A DNA stretch of 64,000 nt from Stieleria maiorica (GTDB lineage Bacteria; Planctomycetota; Planctomycetia; Pirellulales; Pirellulaceae), in NCBI RefSeq assembly GCF_008035925.1, contig NZ_CP036264.1:3406443-3470442 (forward strand). Reading direction: 5' to 3'. The notes below the pieces were generated by a model. It had not been told where the DNA came from, did no database searches, and was given only the letters and a program-made list of their open reading frames with translations. This document shows, piece after piece, positions 7,781 to 18,451 of this stretch; position 1 is the first letter of the stretch, and every line of letters begins with the position of its first letter. Both the position numbers and the translations under genes were made by a program.

Positions 7781-10246
7781 GTGGATCGCCGCACCTACAC
7801 GTTTGTCGTCGCATCGGCGGCATTCCTGTTCTTTTACCTGTCCCTCCGTGCCGTCGTCGCACCGCCGCAGCCCGAACAAGCTCCGCCGGCCGATCAAGCC
7901 GCCGAAGTTGCCGCGCAGGACGGTGGGGACGTCGCCCAGGCCGAATCGACCGCGCCGACCAGCGACGAAGTCCTGGGATCAGGCGACGAGGACGCGGAAT
8001 CAGAGACCCCGGAAACAGCGGGAATCGCATCGACGAAAGGGGAAACCGAGTGGTTCACGATCGGATCGATGGATCCGGCGGATAAGCACAACCTGCTGAT
8101 CACGTTTCGCAATCGCGGCGCGGGCATCGAGCGGATCGAAATCACCACCCGCGACGAAAACGGCCGCTTTGCCTATCGCCGCGTCGACACACGAAGCGGC
8201 TATCTGGGCTACTTTGCCGGCCAACCCAACGCAAAGATCGACGGCGTCACGGTCAATGTCGTCGGACCGGGAACTCCCGCCGCGCTTGCCGTGGCCGCCA
8301 GCGGGGAAAAAGGCATTCAGGTCGGTGACGTGATCGTGGCGATCGGCGAAACCCCGATCGCGTCGGTCAGCGACATTCAAGAATCGCTTGCCACCTCCAA
8401 ACCGGGCAACGCGGTCACCGTGGAAGTCGTCCGCGGCGGCGATTCGACCAAGACGTTATTGTTCGAAGCCAAACTCTCCGAGCACCCGCTGGATCTGATT
8501 CGGTTGGCAACCTACGGCGGCGACGATGAAATCAAAGGCAACCTGTCGCGTCTGTCCTGTCTTGTCACCCTGGCCCAAGTCGGCCGCAAATCGATCCCGA
8601 TCGGAGAGCGATCGTTGCAATCGATGGCCGACCCCGAATCGCTGATGTGGACCGCCAGCCAACAGACCGGCGATGACGGCAGCGAGACGATCCGTTTTGA
8701 AACCACGATCGGTTCCCAGGCTTTGGAAAGCATCGGCGGAGAACCGGTGCGGATGACGCGGACGTTTACGATTCGGCCCCGCAGCTACGTCGTCGACATG
8801 GACGTCGAAGTCGTCAACCTGGGCGAAAATCCGCAAAACCTGGCACTGCGTCTGGAAGGCCCCAACGGGATCACACCCGAAGGCTGGTGGTACAGCAACA
8901 AGATCAGCCCCAACTTCAGCGGAGCAGCCGCCCGTGACGCGGTCTACCGAACGACGGCCGATGGGCATGGATTGATCAGCGGGATGACGCTGCTGAAAGA
9001 AGCTCGCAAGACGCCCGAGGACCCCAACTATCCCATCTTCGCCTCCGACAGCAGCGAAGCGGCGAGTGATTTGAAATACATCGGCGTCGACGCCCAGTAC
9101 TTTGCCGTCGCGTTCATGCCGCCGCCAGAAAAATCCTCGGTGGGCTCCTACGACCGCGCCAGCGCAACGATCGTCGCGGACGCCTCGGACATCGAAAAAC
9201 ACAAAGAGAGGGCGGTCAACGTTTCGTTCTTCCTGAATGGAAAGACCATCGAGGTGCCGCCGGGCAAAGGGTTCGGCCAATCGGTCCAAATGTTTGCCGG
9301 ACCGAAAGAGCCTGACTTGTTGGATCAACACGGGATCGGCGACTTCGTCTATTACGGCTGGTTCTCGTTCTTTTCCAGCCTGCTTTCCGGGCTGTTGCAT
9401 ATCCTGCAAAGCATCGTCGGTAACTATGCCGTCGCGATCGTCTTGTTGACCGTGATCGTCCGCGGTTGCATGTTCCCGCTTAGCCGAAACGCCGCGGTCA
9501 ACGCCCAGCGGATGCAAGAGTTGGCGCCGGAAATGAAGAAGATCGCCGAGAAGTACAAGGACGACATGGAAGGCCGCTTGAAGGCCCAACAGGCGCTTCA
9601 AAAACGCGTCGGGTTCAACCCGCTGGCCGGTTGTTTGCCGATGTTTTTGCAGTTGCCGATTTTCATGGGCCTGTACCGCGCCCTGTCGGTCGATATCGAC
9701 CTGCGGCAAAAACCGCTCTGGTCGCCCAACGGCTGGGCATCCAACTTGGCCGCCCCGGATCAATTCATGTACTGGGGCGACTGGATGCCGGACTTCATCG
9801 CCGGGCGTGGCACCGGATGGTTGGGGCCTTACTTGAACATCCTGCCGATCTTCGTCGTCGTGTTGTTCATCACCCAACAAAAGCTGTTCATGCCGCCGGC
9901 CACGGACGAACAGACCGCGATGACCCAAAAGGTCATGACGATCATGACCTTGTTCATGGGCCTGTTCTTCTTCCGCGTTCCCGCCGGTCTTTGCATCTAC
10001 TTCATCGCCAGCAGCCTGTGGGGCATCGGCGAGCGTCTGCTGGTCAAGAAAACGTTGCCCAAGGGCAAGCATTTCGACCTGGACGGCGACGGCGATGTGA
10101 TCGATGCCGTCGCCACTAAGAGGAATGGCGATGGGAAGAAAACACTGACCGAGAAACTTCTCGAGCAGGTCAACCAGAAAACGCCCGAGCCCCCGACGAC
10201 GCCGCCGAGTAAACGGAAGCGTCCGCCGAAAAAGAAGAAACGCTGA
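7781..10246 (+). CDS. yidC: membrane protein insertase YidC with inserted PDZ domain
   Basis: An 821-residue YidC/Oxa1 insertase that places and folds inner-membrane proteins. The start is GTG at 7781, giving an N-terminal membrane anchor (6-26). The periplasmic domain is interrupted at about 155-232 by a PDZ-like domain (GPGTPAALA, KGIQVGDVIVAIGETPI, VTVEVVRGG), not found in the well-studied enzymes. The conserved insertase core follows: YYGWFSFFSSLL, NYAVAIVLLTVIVRGCMFPLS, GFNPLAGCLPMFLQLPIFMGLY, and later helices with FFRVPAGLCIYFIASSLWG. The C-terminal tail has a calcium-loop-like DLDGDGDVIDA (766-776) and ends in a strongly basic stretch of the kind that binds ribosomes. The PHP gene begins immediately after on the opposite strand. 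Confidence 0.95.
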   Translation: MDRRTYTFVVASAAFLFFYLSLRAVVAPPQPEQAPPADQAAEVAAQDGGDVAQAESTAPTSDEVLGSGDEDAESETPETAGIASTKGETEWFTIGSMDPADKHNLLITFRNRGAGIERIEITTRDENGRFAYRRVDTRSGYLGYFAGQPNAKIDGVTVNVVGPGTPAALAVAASGEKGIQVGDVIVAIGETPIASVSDIQESLATSKPGNAVTVEVVRGGDSTKTLLFEAKLSEHPLDLIRLATYGGDDEIKGNLSRLSCLVTLAQVGRKSIPIGERSLQSMADPESLMWTASQQTGDDGSETIRFETTIGSQALESIGGEPVRMTRTFTIRPRSYVVDMDVEVVNLGENPQNLALRLEGPNGITPEGWWYSNKISPNFSGAAARDAVYRTTADGHGLISGMTLLKEARKTPEDPNYPIFASDSSEAASDLKYIGVDAQYFAVAFMPPPEKSSVGSYDRASATIVADASDIEKHKERAVNVSFFLNGKTIEVPPGKGFGQSVQMFAGPKEPDLLDQHGIGDFVYYGWFSFFSSLLSGLLHILQSIVGNYAVAIVLLTVIVRGCMFPLSRNAAVNAQRMQELAPEMKKIAEKYKDDMEGRLKAQQALQKRVGFNPLAGCLPMFLQLPIFMGLYRALSVDIDLRQKPLWSPNGWASNLAAPDQFMYWGDWMPDFIAGRGTGWLGPYLNILPIFVVVLFITQQKLFMPPATDEQTAMTQKVMTIMTLFMGLFFFRVPAGLCIYFIASSLWGIGERLLVKKTLPKGKHFDLDGDGDVIDAVATKRNGDGKKTLTEKLLEQVNQKTPEPPTTPPSKRKRPPKKKKR

Positions 10247-11497
10247 TCACTGCTTCCAGCCGACCGGCTGAGTCCACGCTTGTTGCAACTGATCGGGGAA
10301 CGACGGATCGACGTGCGGCCGGTCGCTGGTGACCACCGCACGCACATACAATTCGTTGCCGGTCATCTGGTATTTCGCAGTTGTCCCCTCTTGCGAATCG
10401 ACCACGACGCCGATCTTGTGCAGGTCCGCCGCGTTGCCTTCGGCGGATTCATCCCTCAGTGTGGCGATGAAATCGGTGCGATAGGCCGCGCCGATCTCCG
10501 CCTGAATGTCGACGGACAGTGTTCGCGTCGATTCATCGAAGCTGACGTCGGCGAGCGACACGCCGCTGGATGCATAAAAGTCGCCACGTTTCATCGCTTG
10601 GATCAGGTGTTCGGGCGTCAAGAAACGGCTGCGAACCATCACCCAGCCGCGTCCCGGGCGTGACCCCGGTTTGCCGTGATATTCGTGTGAGTCATCGGTG
10701 GCCAGTCCCATGATCGGCGCGATGCCGGCGGCGCCACAGCGGATCGCGTTGATTTGGTCCCACATCTGTTCGATGCCGGGGTGATCCTTGTCGCCGAGAT
10801 GATTGACGCCCGGGTGGCCGTTGTAGACTTCAAAGAACCGTTCCGAGGCCACCGCGGCCAGATCTTCGGCGGTCATCGCATAGCCGAAATTGGGGTGATT
10901 GATGTGCGGCAAGACTTCGCGGCCGTGAGCCTTTTCGTGTTCGAGGATGATCCGCAGGTTGTTTTGCATCGCTTCGCGGACCGTCGCTCCACCGGCCGGC
11001 GCGATCACCTCGGCCAAATTGGTGGCATTGATGTGCACCGGTTTCCCTTCCGAACGATCACTGATCTCTTCGGCGGGAATCATGATGAATCGGCCTCGTT
11101 CTTCCAGCAGATGCCGAAACTCATCCAACGGCTTCAAGCGGATTTCTTGGTCGCCGGTCTCCGGGTTCGCTCGCGATTCCACCCAGTGGTCGCCGAAGCG
11201 ATCTCGATAGCGACCGACCACACCGTCATCGCTGCGGGCAACGATCTTGGTGACACCCATCCAACGCATGCCTTCGCTCAACACGTTGTGATCGGTCAGG
11301 GCAAGAAACTGGTAACCCTGCTGGCGATACCAATCCGCGATCATTTCCGGAAACTCGTCGCCGTCGCTCCACAGCGAATGGGTGTGTAGATTGCCTTTCC
11401 ACCAACGGACCTGATCGTCCATCACGGGTTCCGCGGCCACGGAGATCAGGGGAAACACGCCAAGGGTGGCGATGATGAAACAAAACAGTCGATTCAT
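10247..11497 (-). CDS. exported PHP-domain phosphoesterase
   Basis: A 416-residue protein with a signal peptide (1-21) and a PHP metallophosphoesterase-type domain: metal-binding NLHTHSLWSDG (H38, H40), LTDHN (D69, H70), then HINHPNFGYA and a late DDSHEYHG. The ATG at 11497 (MNRLFCFII) is chosen over the longer frame to 11584 because it begins the signal peptide and the extra upstream stretch runs through a palindromic repeat. Exported PHP proteins of this size are common in planctomycetes; the substrate is unknown (phosphodiester or polyphosphate hydrolysis is the family theme). The stop abuts the yidC stop with no gap. Confidence 0.85.
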   Translation of the reverse strand: MNRLFCFIIATLGVFPLISVAAEPVMDDQVRWWKGNLHTHSLWSDGDEFPEMIADWYRQQGYQFLALTDHNVLSEGMRWMGVTKIVARSDDGVVGRYRDRFGDHWVESRANPETGDQEIRLKPLDEFRHLLEERGRFIMIPAEEISDRSEGKPVHINATNLAEVIAPAGGATVREAMQNNLRIILEHEKAHGREVLPHINHPNFGYAMTAEDLAAVASERFFEVYNGHPGVNHLGDKDHPGIEQMWDQINAIRCGAAGIAPIMGLATDDSHEYHGKPGSRPGRGWVMVRSRFLTPEHLIQAMKRGDFYASSGVSLADVSFDESTRTLSVDIQAEIGAAYRTDFIATLRDESAEGNAADLHKIGVVVDSQEGTTAKYQMTGNELYVRAVVTSDRPHVDPSFPDQLQQAWTQPVGWKQ

Positions 11498-11536
11498 GGT
11501 TTGGATCGTCTCGAAGCTAAAGGATTCGTTCGTCGT

Positions 11537-11616
11537 CGTAGCTACGCTCGCCAGAGCGTGGTCAGCACAACGCGTGGAAAGCATAGCAGACCCACCTTCT
11601 GGCGAAGGTAGCTACG
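11537..11616. repeat. palindromic repeat, family C copy 1
   Basis: The pieces CGTAGCTACGCTCGCCAGAG (from 11537) and CTTCTGGCGAAGGTAGCTAC (ending near 11615) form imperfect inverted arms. Close copies occur at 53151-53214 and 54885-54949. It lies in the 209-bp gap between the PHP gene and exonuclease III. Confidence 0.75.
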
Positions 11617-11706
11617 TTTCCCCAGCAGATTCCGGCGTGTAGCGCGCCAAGCGAGGTTCAGTCTAACCGGGATCACCCCTGCGACGATCGGGCGCGCGCG
11701 CCTGCG

Positions 11707-12468
11707 CTACTCCACCAATGTCAATTCGACCGGGCAGTGATCCGATCCGAACACGTCGCTATGGATTTTGGCACCGGCCACACGATTCCAAAACCGTTTC
11801 GACACCCAAAAATAATCGAGACGCCACCCGACGTTCTTCTCGCGGGCGTTCATCCGGTACGTCCACCAGGTGTAGTTGCCAGGCCCCTGATCGAACTGGC
11901 GAAACGAATCGATGAACCCGGCCTTGGCGATGTTGTCCAAGCCCGCGCGCTCTTCGTCGGTGAATCCGGCGTTCTTGCGGTTGGATTTGGGGTTGGCCAG
12001 ATCGATTTCCTGGTGGGCACAATTCACATCGCCGCAAAAGATGACCGGTTTACGTCGATTGAGCTTTTTGATGTAAGCCAAAAAGTCGGCGTCCCACTGT
12101 TGGCGGTACTCCAACCGCACAAGTCCTCGTTGGGAGTTGGGCGTGTAAACATTGACGACGTGAAAATCCTCATACGTCGCCGTCACCACCCGACCTTCTT
12201 GGTCGTGTGACTCGTCACCGATTCCAAGGCTGGTCTTTTTCGGCGCGGATTTGCTCCAGATCGTCGTCCCGCTGTAGCCCTTTTTGGTGGCGCAGTTCCA
12301 GGTCTGGTGGTAACCGAGGTCGTCGGCCCACGCCAAATCCACTTGTTGTGGCTCGGCTTTGGTTTCCTGCAAGCACAGGATGTCGGGCTGGTGGACTTCG
12401 ACGAACTGGCGAAACCCCTTGTCCATCGCCGCACGGATTCCATTCACGTTCCAAGAGACCAGCTTCAT
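11707..12468 (-). CDS. xth: exodeoxyribonuclease III
   Basis: A 253-residue AP endonuclease/3'-5' exonuclease of the ExoIII (EEP) family, working in base-excision repair in the cytoplasm. Motifs in order: KLVSWNVNGIRA at the N-terminus, LCLQETKA with the metal-binding Glu35, GYSGTTIWSK, VNVYTPNSQRG, FCGDVNCAHQEIDLANP with the catalytic Asp/Asn pair, WRLDYFWVS, and GSDHCPVELTL with the catalytic Asp243-His244 pair. Length matches the family. The ATG at 12468 is the only start that keeps the first motif complete. Confidence 0.95.
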   Translation of the reverse strand: MKLVSWNVNGIRAAMDKGFRQFVEVHQPDILCLQETKAEPQQVDLAWADDLGYHQTWNCATKKGYSGTTIWSKSAPKKTSLGIGDESHDQEGRVVTATYEDFHVVNVYTPNSQRGLVRLEYRQQWDADFLAYIKKLNRRKPVIFCGDVNCAHQEIDLANPKSNRKNAGFTDEERAGLDNIAKAGFIDSFRQFDQGPGNYTWWTYRMNAREKNVGWRLDYFWVSKRFWNRVAGAKIHSDVFGSDHCPVELTLVE

Positions 12469-12559
12469 GATTGTATTTGTTCGGGTTTAGCAATTGATGA
12501 GGTAAAGAACGAGTAGTCTACCGCAACTAAATTTTCGCATTTGTCGATGCGTTCGGATA

Positions 12560-12633
12560 GTCGCCGTGTTCTCCGAACTCGGCGCCCCGAAAGCGAAGCT
12601 TTGTTCCACGCCGACCTCGGAGAGGACGGCGAC
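12560..12633. repeat. imperfect palindrome (family G) in the gap before tex
   Basis: The 326-bp gap 12469-12794 contains arms 12560-12584 and 12609-12633 (25 bp, about four mismatches, loop rich in CGAAAGCG). Nearer tex, TATAAC at 12726-12731 could be a -10 element but no matching -35 is seen. Nothing else is recognised in the gap. Confidence 0.5.
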
Positions 12634-12794
12634 TGTCCAGCCCAGCCGAAAACGAAGCTGAGACGGAAGACGAGTGCTGCGATCCCACTCTCCCCCCGCT
12701 ACTCTTCCATCGAGAAAAGATTCGCTATAACTTTCCGCCGGTCAAAAACGCTTCGAAAACCGCCAAACACGAACACGGACGAGGTCGCGCCGCG

Positions 12795-14941
<2,147 letters not shown>

Positions 14942-14945
<4 letters not shown>

Positions 14946-14972
14946 CCGCGCCGCGGCCCATTGATCTATAAT
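14942..14972 (+). promoter_or_regulatory. sigma-70-type promoter of the DUF1080 gene
   Basis: TTGACC at 14942-14947 and a perfect TATAAT at 14967-14972, 19 nt apart, lie 40 bp before the ATG at 15013. The -35 box overlaps the tex stop codon. The spacing is slightly longer than the ideal 17 nt. Confidence 0.5.
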
Positions 14973-15012
14973 CTGTCCCTCCCCCAGTTACCCACCTTTT
15001 TTGAGACCCCCA

Positions 15013-15699
15013 ATGCTCCGCAGATCTTTCGCAACGTTGCTGACTGTTTTCGCTTTTTCGGTCCTGTCCATGAGTGTTTCCGGTGCCGATGACGGCTGGA
15101 CTCCTCTATTCGACGGTAAAACGCTGGACGGCTGGTCCGTTAAAAGTGGATTCGCGACCTACAAGGTCGAAGACGGCGGCGTGATCGCCGGCAAAACCGC
15201 CGCCGGCAGCCCCAACACGTTTTTGACCAGCGACAAACAGTTCGGCGATTTCGAATTGATGTTCGAAGTCAAGGTCGACGACGGACTCAATTCCGGTGTT
15301 CAAATCCGATCGCTGCTGAAAAACGTCGATGCCGAAAACTCCCACGGCGGCCGTCTGTATGGTCCCCAAGTCGAAATCGAATCAGGACCGGGACAAGCCG
15401 GCTTCATTTACGGCGAAGCGACCGGCCGTGGATGGTTGTCGCCCGAACCCCAATCGAAAGACAACTCCGTCAACCAACACGACCACTTCAAAAACGGCCA
15501 GTGGAATCAATATCGCGTGGTCGCCAAAGGCCCGAACATCAAGGTCTGGATCAACGGTGAGATGATCGCCGATTTGACCGACGAAGAAATCTACAAGACG
15601 CACCCCAAAGGCATGTTCGGGTTACAGGTCCACGGCATCGGCAAGAAGACCGAAACCTATGAAGTCCGCTGGCGCAACTTGAAGATCAAGCCGCTGTAA
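15013..15699 (+). CDS. DUF1080 (3-keto-disaccharide hydrolase-like) exported protein
   Basis: A 228-residue protein with a signal peptide (MLRRSFATLL to about residue 24) and one DUF1080 domain of concanavalin-like beta-sandwich fold: DDGWTPLFDGKTLDGWSVK at the start, DFELMFEVKVDDGLNSGVQIRS, YGPQVEIESGPGQAG, NQYRVVAKGPNIKVWINGEMIADL, and GLQVHG near the end. The ATG at 15013 is preferred to a TTG at 15001 because it begins the signal peptide. Some members cleave 3-keto-glycosides; for most, a role in carbohydrate handling outside the cytoplasm is assumed. Confidence 0.85.
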   Translation: MLRRSFATLLTVFAFSVLSMSVSGADDGWTPLFDGKTLDGWSVKSGFATYKVEDGGVIAGKTAAGSPNTFLTSDKQFGDFELMFEVKVDDGLNSGVQIRSLLKNVDAENSHGGRLYGPQVEIESGPGQAGFIYGEATGRGWLSPEPQSKDNSVNQHDHFKNGQWNQYRVVAKGPNIKVWINGEMIADLTDEEIYKTHPKGMFGLQVHGIGKKTETYEVRWRNLKIKPL

Positions 15700-15727
15700 C
15701 GTCGCCAGCGGTTCGCTGCGCCGCCAC

Positions 15728-15838
15728 GTTCCCGGGCTCCGCCTGGGACGGGAATTTCTGGAGGCTCCGCCTCCCGTTGTGCGCCTCGGTGTGGCGGGAG
15801 CCACATCGGCAGTGCGTTCCAAGGCAGAGCCTTGGAAC
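15728..15838. repeat. cluster of four small hairpins, family B copy 1
   Basis: Four short palindromes follow each other: 15728-15749, 15760-15774, a GTGGC-type hairpin near 15790-15805, and 15816-15838 (GTTCCAAGG...CCTTGGAAC). The same four, in inverted order, make up 32522-32633, and two of them occur at 21187-21233. No gene is seen in this 182-bp gap. Confidence 0.7.
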
Positions 15839-15881
15839 AAGACTGTTTCCGCAGGCGGCAAAAGCCTGGACACCAGCGCAG

Positions 15882-16700
15882 CTATCCCCTATCCATTTCC
15901 GCGCGGTACCAGCCGTCGGCTCGTGCGTCCACGTCGACGTGGGCGCGAAACAGCGACGAGATTCTTGTCGCCGTCAGCCCTTCTGACTTCGGCCCGTCGA
16001 ATGCGATCCGGCCACAGTCCAGCAGGACGACGTGATTCATCGCCGGCGGGATCTCGTCCAGGTGGTGAGTGACCAAGACCATCGTCATGGCATCCTGCAT
16101 CGTGATCGATTCCAGGATCTCCAAAAACATCGCCCGGGCGGTCATGTCCAGTCCGTTGGTCGGCTCATCGAGCACAAAGATCTTGGGCTGATGCACGATC
16201 GCCCGCGCGATCATCACGCGCCGTCGTTCGCCGGTGGACAGCGTGTCGAGCGTCCGGTGTCTCAAATCGGACATTTGGACCGTTTCGATGGCACGGTCGA
16301 TGGCGTCGGCCATGGTGTGATCCACGCTGGGGCCGAATTCTTTCAGGCGTGTGGCCGTGAATCCGCTGGCGACTGCCTCGGAAACGGTCATGCGACCGGT
16401 TCGACCGAAGCTGAATTCATAGTCCAACGCCGGTGTTACGATTCCCATTTGGCGACGAAGCTTGCTGACCTCCCACTCGGATTCCCCCAAGATCCGGACC
16501 GTGCCCTGGTGCCCGCGTTTTTCCACCGAAGGGTAAAAGTCACGCGTCAACAGTTTCAGCAACGAACTCTTGCCCGACCCGTTCGGTCCCAGAACTGCGG
16601 TGTGACGTTTGCGAGGGATCCGAACCGAGACCTCCCGCAGAATCTGCGTTTGTTCTCGAAAGACAGACACGTCGTCGATTTCGATCAGTGGTGTATCCAA
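15882..16700 (-). CDS. ABC transporter ATP-binding protein
   Basis: A 272-residue single ATPase domain. Walker A is GPNGSGKSS with Lys44, the signature is LSTGERRRVMIARAI, Walker B is IFVLDEPTNGLD, and the H-loop is VTHHLDEIPP. There is no permease or binding-protein gene nearby, so the transporter partner is unknown. The arrangement resembles ModF/YlmA-type stand-alone ATPases (FREQTQILREVSVRIPR at the N-terminus). Length is normal for a single-domain ATPase. Confidence 0.9.
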   Translation of the reverse strand: MDTPLIEIDDVSVFREQTQILREVSVRIPRKRHTAVLGPNGSGKSSLLKLLTRDFYPSVEKRGHQGTVRILGESEWEVSKLRRQMGIVTPALDYEFSFGRTGRMTVSEAVASGFTATRLKEFGPSVDHTMADAIDRAIETVQMSDLRHRTLDTLSTGERRRVMIARAIVHQPKIFVLDEPTNGLDMTARAMFLEILESITMQDAMTMVLVTHHLDEIPPAMNHVVLLDCGRIAFDGPKSEGLTATRISSLFRAHVDVDARADGWYRAEMDRG

Positions 16701-16878
16701 GGCGGGGGCATCCCCTACTGTGGTGAGTCAAAAGGGTGGGCAGGTGATTTAGAAAACAGACGCCGGGAAACCGGCGCGTCAGCCAAGCTTGTACAATATG
16801 AGCCACCGGGAACGATTCGTCGTCCCCCGTTCCACAGCAAGTAAGCCTGTTCCCCCCAACTAGCCCTCCCGATCCACC

Positions 16879-18444
16879 GTGAATTCCTCTCGATCGCAAT
16901 TCGCTAAGTCCTTGCCGCTGACCTGCATCGCTTTGATCAGCATAAGCGTTGTCACATCAGTCACTGCCGTCTGCGAAGACGCGGCCCCCAAGCGTCCCAA
17001 CGTGTTGATGATCGCCATCGACGACTTGAACGATTGGGTCGAACCGCTCGGCGGACACCCCCAAGTCAAAACGCCCGCGATGGCTCGATTGGCTTCTCGC
17101 GGGGTCACGTTCACCAACGCTCATTGCCAGGCTCCGCTGTGCAATCCCAGCCGAACGGCGATCATGACCGCGCGTCGACCGACCACGACGGGTGTCTATG
17201 GGTTGCAGCCATGGATTCGCAACGTGGACGCGCTGTCCGATCTGGTCACGATGCCACAGCACTTTAGCGCCCATGGATACAAAAGCTTGATCGGTGGCAA
17301 GATCCATCACGGTGCCAATGGGCGTCGCCATAAACCGGCCCAGGAAGCCGACGTGTGGGGGCCGCCGTCGAAGGTCGGTGCCCGGCCCAAGCAAAAGTTG
17401 ATCGGGCCGACCCCCGGTGGCAACAACCCGTTGATGGACTGGGGAACGTTTCCACACAAGGATGAAGACAAAGGTGATTGGGAGGTCGCCAGTTGGGCGG
17501 TCGATCAACTCGCCGAACTGTCCAAGACTCCCGAACAACCTTTCTTTCTGGCCGCCGGTTTCTTCTTGCCCCATGTGCCCTGTTACGTGACACAAAAGTG
17601 GTACGACATGTACCCTGAGGAAACGTTGGTCATGCCGCCGATCTTGGAAGGCGATCGCGATGACACCTCGGAATCGTCCTGGTACATCCACTGGTACCTG
17701 CCCGAACCGAGGACGAGCTGGTTGCGAGAGAACAACCAACTGAAGAACCTGACGCGGTCGTACCTGGCGTCGGTCAGTTTTGTCGACAGCCAGGTCGGAC
17801 GCATCTTGGACCAGTTGGACGCATCGGGTTTGGCCGACAATACCATCGTCGTGCTATGGAGCGATCACGGTTATCACATGGGCGAGAAAGCGATCTCTGG
17901 CAAGAACAGCTTGTGGCGTCACAGCACCCGTGTTCCGCTGATCATCTCCGTGCCCGATGGATTGACGGAGTTTGATGTCCCGGCAGCTGCCAAGTGCAAT
18001 CAGCCCGCCGAACTGCTGGACTTGTACGCGACGCTTTCTCAATTGACCGGATTGCCGATCCCCGACGGCCAACAGGGACTCAGTTTGGTGCCGCAGCTGG
18101 TCGATCCCGACCAACCGCGCGAGCGTCCCGCGATCTGCACGCACAACGCCGGTAATCATTCGGTTTGCGACACCCGCTGGCGCTACGTGGTTTACGCCGA
18201 CGGTGCGGAGGAACTGTACGATACCGTCGCTGACCCGTTCGAACACAAGAACCTATTGGCCCAGAGGAACACCACCGTTCAGCAGTCCGCGCAGTATCGC
18301 CAGGTGATCGACCGCTTGAGCGGTTATCTGCCCAAGGAAGAAGCTCCGTTGGCCCCCAACAGCGCGGCACGCATCCTGGAGAAGCGCGCCGACGGGTTCT
18401 ACTGGGAAAACAAGAAGATCGTCCCGGAAGACAAACTCGACTGA
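16879..18444 (+). CDS. exported sulfatase (iduronate-2-sulfatase-like)
   Basis: A 521-residue type I sulfatase. After a signal peptide (about 1-31) comes PNVLMIAIDDLNDW with metal-binding Asp residues, then the formylglycine motif C88-N-P-S-R-T-A, in which the Cys is converted by a maturating enzyme (not in this window), and later SDHGYHMGEKAISGKNSLWRH. The FLPHVPCYVTQKWYDMY region and overall pattern match the iduronate-2-sulfatase branch (S1_7-like). It removes sulfate from glycans. The start is GTG at 16879. It is one of two sulfatases within 6 kb. Confidence 0.9.
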   Translation: MNSSRSQFAKSLPLTCIALISISVVTSVTAVCEDAAPKRPNVLMIAIDDLNDWVEPLGGHPQVKTPAMARLASRGVTFTNAHCQAPLCNPSRTAIMTARRPTTTGVYGLQPWIRNVDALSDLVTMPQHFSAHGYKSLIGGKIHHGANGRRHKPAQEADVWGPPSKVGARPKQKLIGPTPGGNNPLMDWGTFPHKDEDKGDWEVASWAVDQLAELSKTPEQPFFLAAGFFLPHVPCYVTQKWYDMYPEETLVMPPILEGDRDDTSESSWYIHWYLPEPRTSWLRENNQLKNLTRSYLASVSFVDSQVGRILDQLDASGLADNTIVVLWSDHGYHMGEKAISGKNSLWRHSTRVPLIISVPDGLTEFDVPAAAKCNQPAELLDLYATLSQLTGLPIPDGQQGLSLVPQLVDPDQPRERPAICTHNAGNHSVCDTRWRYVVYADGAEELYDTVADPFEHKNLLAQRNTTVQQSAQYRQVIDRLSGYLPKEEAPLAPNSAARILEKRADGFYWENKKIVPEDKLD

Positions 18445-18451
18445 GCCGGCA

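Noticed and set aside
8456..10072. 538-codon minus-strand frame
   Set aside because: Antisense to yidC, with shadow-type composition and no motif.
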